Shown: positions 21,445 to 23,068 of the stretch, in pieces
Layout of the letters: each line of letters starts with the position of its first letter
Numbering within the stretch: position 1 is the stretch's first letter
DNA from: Candidatus Parcubacteria bacterium
GTDB taxonomy: Bacteria > Patescibacteriota > Minisyncoccia > Minisyncoccales > JAGLUP01
DNA: 23,068 nucleotides
Direction of reading: 5' to 3'
Assembly (NCBI GenBank): GCA_023134715.1
Contig: JAGLUP010000007.1
Coordinates: forward strand, 1 to 23,068
Program-made: the position numbers and the translations under genes
The notes under the pieces: model-generated
Seen by the model: the letters and a program-made list of their open reading frames with translations, nothing else
Told to the model about the DNA's origin: nothing
Databases searched by the model: none

Positions 21445-21945
21445 ATGATTATATTAGGTATTGATCCCGGAATAGCCACTGTGGGATATGGAATAGTTAA
21501 GAAAGGGGATGAGAAAACACAAAAATTGGAGTGTTTAGATTTTGGAACGATTAAAACCGACCCGTCATGGACAATGGGGGAACGTTTAAAAAAAATAAAT
21601 AGTGAACTGACTAAACTAATTAAACAATATAAACCAAATATTTTAGCGGTTGAAAAAGTTTATTTTTTTAAAAACCTAAAAACTGCTATGCCTGTTTCTC
21701 AGGCAAAAGGAGTTATTTTGTTTACAGCCGCCAAGAAAAAAATTCCTGTCCATGAATTCACTCCTTTGCAAATCAAAACTGCCGTAACGGGATATGGAAG
21801 AGCAGATAAAAAACAAATTAAAGAAATGGTTAAAATTCTGCTTAACCTAAAAGAAGCCCCTAAATCTGACGACGCGGCAGACGCTTTAGGCGCGGCAATT
21901 TGTTATTCCCAGTTTTTTAACACTATGGGGTTGACAAGTATTTAA
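21445..21945 (+). CDS. ruvC: Holliday junction resolvase RuvC
   Basis: RuvC nicks Holliday junctions symmetrically using two metal ions. The 166 residues have the catalytic acids in family context: Asp7 in LGIDPGIATVGYGIV, Glu70 in LAVEKVYFFKN, and Asp143/Asp146 in KSDDAADALGAAIC. The sequence VTGYGRADKKQI (114-125) is typical. Length is normal. It starts 4 bases after yebC and is the last gene of the ruvB-LTD-yebC-ruvC run. The promoter of the next unit lies inside its 3' end. Confidence 0.95.
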   Translation: MIILGIDPGIATVGYGIVKKGDEKTQKLECLDFGTIKTDPSWTMGERLKKINSELTKLIKQYKPNILAVEKVYFFKNLKTAMPVSQAKGVILFTAAKKKIPVHEFTPLQIKTAVTGYGRADKKQIKEMVKILLNLKEAPKSDDAADALGAAICYSQFFNTMGLTSI

Positions 21946-21958
21946 GAACGTTTATAAT
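21931..21958 (+). promoter_or_regulatory. Perfect-consensus sigma70 promoter
   Basis: TTGACA (21931-21936) and TATAAT (21953-21958) are both 6 of 6 and 16 bases apart. It sits over the ruvC 3' end and would start transcription near 21965. The unit it drives is short (to the terminator at 22299-22325, about 360 bases). The leader also holds an 11-codon ORF (21992-22027, MTIKYIKIITK) behind AAAAGG. Confidence 0.8.
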
Positions 21959-22037
21959 ATCTTTATTAACCATTAATGACAGAAAAGGTCGATGACAATT
22001 AAATATATCAAAATAATAACTAAATAAATTTAAAATT

Positions 22038-22295
22038 ATGGAATTTAAAACTATTGTTAGCCAAGATGAAACTCCTGAAACTCCTGAAACCACTGAAGAA
22101 ACTACTGAAGAAACCAGCAAAGAAGGAGAATCTTCTAACGAAGAAGAAGAAAGCGAAGAAACTACTGAAGAAACCAGCAAAGAAGGAGAATCTTCTGACG
22201 AAGGAGAAGAAAGCGAAGAAACTACTGAAGAAACCAGCAAAGAAGGAGAAAAAACTGAAGAAACCGAAGAAACTACTGAAACACCAGGACTCTAA
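22038..22295 (+). CDS. Acidic low-complexity repeat protein, 85 residues
   Basis: After MEFKTIVSQDETPETPETT the protein is built from a 20-residue unit, EETTEETSKEGESSDEGEES, encoded by a 60-bp repeat: copies at 22095-22154 and 22155-22214, and a partial third to about 22250. It is almost wholly Glu, Thr and Ser, has no signal peptide or membrane helix, and is probably disordered. No Shine-Dalgarno site precedes the ATG, but an 11-codon ORF with one lies just upstream. A perfect promoter and strong terminator frame it, so the transcript should be abundant. Other frames are also open through the repeat, so the protein reading needs proof. Confidence 0.6.
   Translation: MEFKTIVSQDETPETPETTEETTEETSKEGESSNEEEESEETTEETSKEGESSDEGEESEETTEETSKEGEKTEETEETTETPGL
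22095..22250 (+). repeat. 60-bp tandem repeat, about 2.6 copies
   Basis: Two full units start at 22095 and 22155 and a third starts at 22215. They differ by only a few bases (for example AAC/GAC and GAA/GGA). The unit length is a multiple of three, so copy number can change without a frameshift. Confidence 0.85.
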
Positions 22296-22298
22296 CTC

Positions 22299-22325
22299 AA
22301 AACCCCGTCCAATGGACGGGGTTTT
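22299..22325 (+). terminator. Rho-independent terminator of the repeat-protein unit
   Basis: AAAACCCCGTCC (22299-22310) pairs perfectly with GGACGGGGTTTT (22314-22325) around the loop AAT, ending in a T run. It starts 4 bases past the stop codon. The A run on the other side lets it work for the minus strand too. Confidence 0.9.
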
Positions 22326-22339
22326 AACTAATTATATTA

Positions 22340-22359
22340 TAAAACCTACCCTAAGGTAG
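22340..22359 (-). terminator. Probable terminator of the FISUMP gene
   Basis: On the minus strand CTACC (22359-22355) and GGTAG (22350-22346) form a 5-bp stem with loop TTAG, followed by GTTTTATAA. It lies 17 bases past the FISUMP stop. The stem is short, so termination may be partial or aided by the hairpin at 22299-22325. Confidence 0.45.
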
Positions 22360-22375
22360 TACAGGAAAAATTAAA

Positions 22376-23068
22376 TCAGTCCTTAAGACAGCGGACAGAA
22401 AAGCCGTACGCCCGGGCGTTACTCTCCATGCTCACGCCGCTGCCGTAGAAGGATAGAAAATCGGCAAACACGTTCCACGTTCCACTGCTCCAATAGTTGC
22501 CGGAGATGCCTCCGGATCCGACTATAGCATCGCCGAAATACCGGTTACCGGCCGCTGTTAATTTCAGAGGACTGAAAAAAGCTCCGTTGCGGTTCTGTTG
22601 ACTCCAACTCGCTCGCTCAGTGTCCCATTCTGTTTCAGTCGGCATCCGCCAGCCACTTGGACAAGGATTGTTAATGCCTGACACTCCCTGCCACAAATTA
22701 TTATTTTGAGGAAAACGCCAGTCACATTCAACGCCACCACAAGCTGTTACGGCCACTGGGATAAAATTACTGTGACCAGGATCGTCAAAAGCAGAACAAT
22801 ATCCTGACCCCATAAAACACATTAATGTTGTTGGACTATTGCGATCTTGATGGCCATCATCAAGCCGCCCCCACTGAAACAAATCGCCATAGGCAAGGCT
22901 GTCATTATAAGCTGTAGCTACTTGTGAAGCGCCAAGGTTGCGGTCAAGCCAGCATTCATTAGTAGCGCTATTATGAACTGAACCGTAAGCAACTGGAATG
23001 TCTCTGTAAGTAAAAATTACATTATCTCCGCACGCCCACTCCTCTCCTCCATATTCTATCCCTCCTCC
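22376..23068 (-). CDS. FISUMP-domain (Fib_succ_major) surface protein, 5' end outside window
   Basis: The frame is open to the window edge (230 residues), so the gene starts beyond 23068. The sequence shows the FISUMP pattern: NECWLDRNLGASQVA, YGDLFQWGRLDDGHQ, PCPSGWRMPTETEWD and the end NYWSSGTWNVF...FSVRCLKD, a C-type-lectin-like fold of exported proteins. Several Cys (CWLD, MCFMGSGYC, CGGVEC, NPCPSGW, RCLKD) could form disulfides, fitting the cell surface. It is clearly richer in G and C than the rest of the window, which suggests transfer. Proteins with this lectin-like end are sometimes targets of diversity-generating retroelements; no reverse transcriptase or template repeat is in the window. 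Confidence 0.85.
   Translation of the reverse strand, partial: GGGIEYGGEEWACGDNVIFTYRDIPVAYGSVHNSATNECWLDRNLGASQVATAYNDSLAYGDLFQWGRLDDGHQDRNSPTTLMCFMGSGYCSAFDDPGHSNFIPVAVTACGGVECDWRFPQNNNLWQGVSGINNPCPSGWRMPTETEWDTERASWSQQNRNGAFFSPLKLTAAGNRYFGDAIVGSGGISGNYWSSGTWNVFADFLSFYGSGVSMESNARAYGFSVRCLKD

Noticed and set aside
21923-22240. Minus-strand Ser/Val-rich ORF over the same repeat
   Set aside because: It is the antisense of the acidic repeat and overlaps the ruvC end; no start signal.
22054-22359. Lysine/leucine-rich ORF (AKKLLKKPAKKE repeats) in a second frame of the repeat region
   Set aside because: It is the frame-shifted reading of the 60-bp repeat and runs through a strong terminator; the repeat keeps all frames open by its composition.
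22376-23068. A diversity-generating retroelement within the window
   Set aside because: No reverse transcriptase and no second copy of the 3' segment can be found here; only the candidate target type is present.

Overview
The window is AT-rich, densely packed and about two-thirds minus-strand. Several traits suggest a reduced-genome bacterium of the Candidate Phyla Radiation (Patescibacteria, Parcubacteria-like): short intergenic gaps, many overlapping genes, few clear Shine-Dalgarno sites, tRNAs without an encoded CCA, a pilM-N-O cluster, an N-terminally shortened PilB behind a degenerate DHH protein, a stand-alone 5'-nuclease, and PAS/HAMP sensor stubs. This placement is inferred from gene content, not from a marker phylogeny.

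Layout. 1-1580 (+): end of a type IV pilus assembly operon (pilM end, pilN-like, pilO-like, small membrane protein). 1613-1764 (+): tRNA-Arg(TCT) and tRNA-His(GTG) behind a good promoter. 1769-7236 (-): tatD and aroA; purD with its own promoter and terminator; a tyrA-pheA fusion; a separate, apparently leaderless chorismate mutase gene. 7396-8194 (-): an unrecognised basic 105-residue protein and a broken metG remnant that has lost its whole middle. 8337-8603 (+): rpsT. 8590-16321 (-): one near-continuous gene run reading tsaE, 5'-nuclease, 7TM protein, HAMP/coiled-coil protein, FIST protein, PAS/coiled-coil protein, histidine kinase, two CheY-like regulators, holA. 16367-18723 (+): degenerate DHH protein and pilB. 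18738-18874: an unidentified structured element with a 23-bp closing stem. 18905-21945 (+): ruvB, a lamin-tail surface protein carrying a palindromic repeat inside its ORF, yebC, ruvC. 21931-22325 (+): an acidic repeat protein with a perfect-consensus promoter and a strong terminator. 22376-23068 (-): 3' part of a GC-richer FISUMP-type surface protein.

The best candidate for something undescribed is the split sensory module at 9505-14952. Four sensory proteins (7TM, HAMP, FIST, PAS) lack kinase domains. Two of them end in a nearly identical coiled-coil tail. They are followed by one soluble PAS-histidine kinase and two single-domain receivers, so sensing, phosphorylation and output lie on separate small proteins, co-transcribed with housekeeping genes. 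The structured element at 18738-18874, the metG remnant and the tyrA-pheA/aroQ arrangement with its large palindrome also merit a second look.
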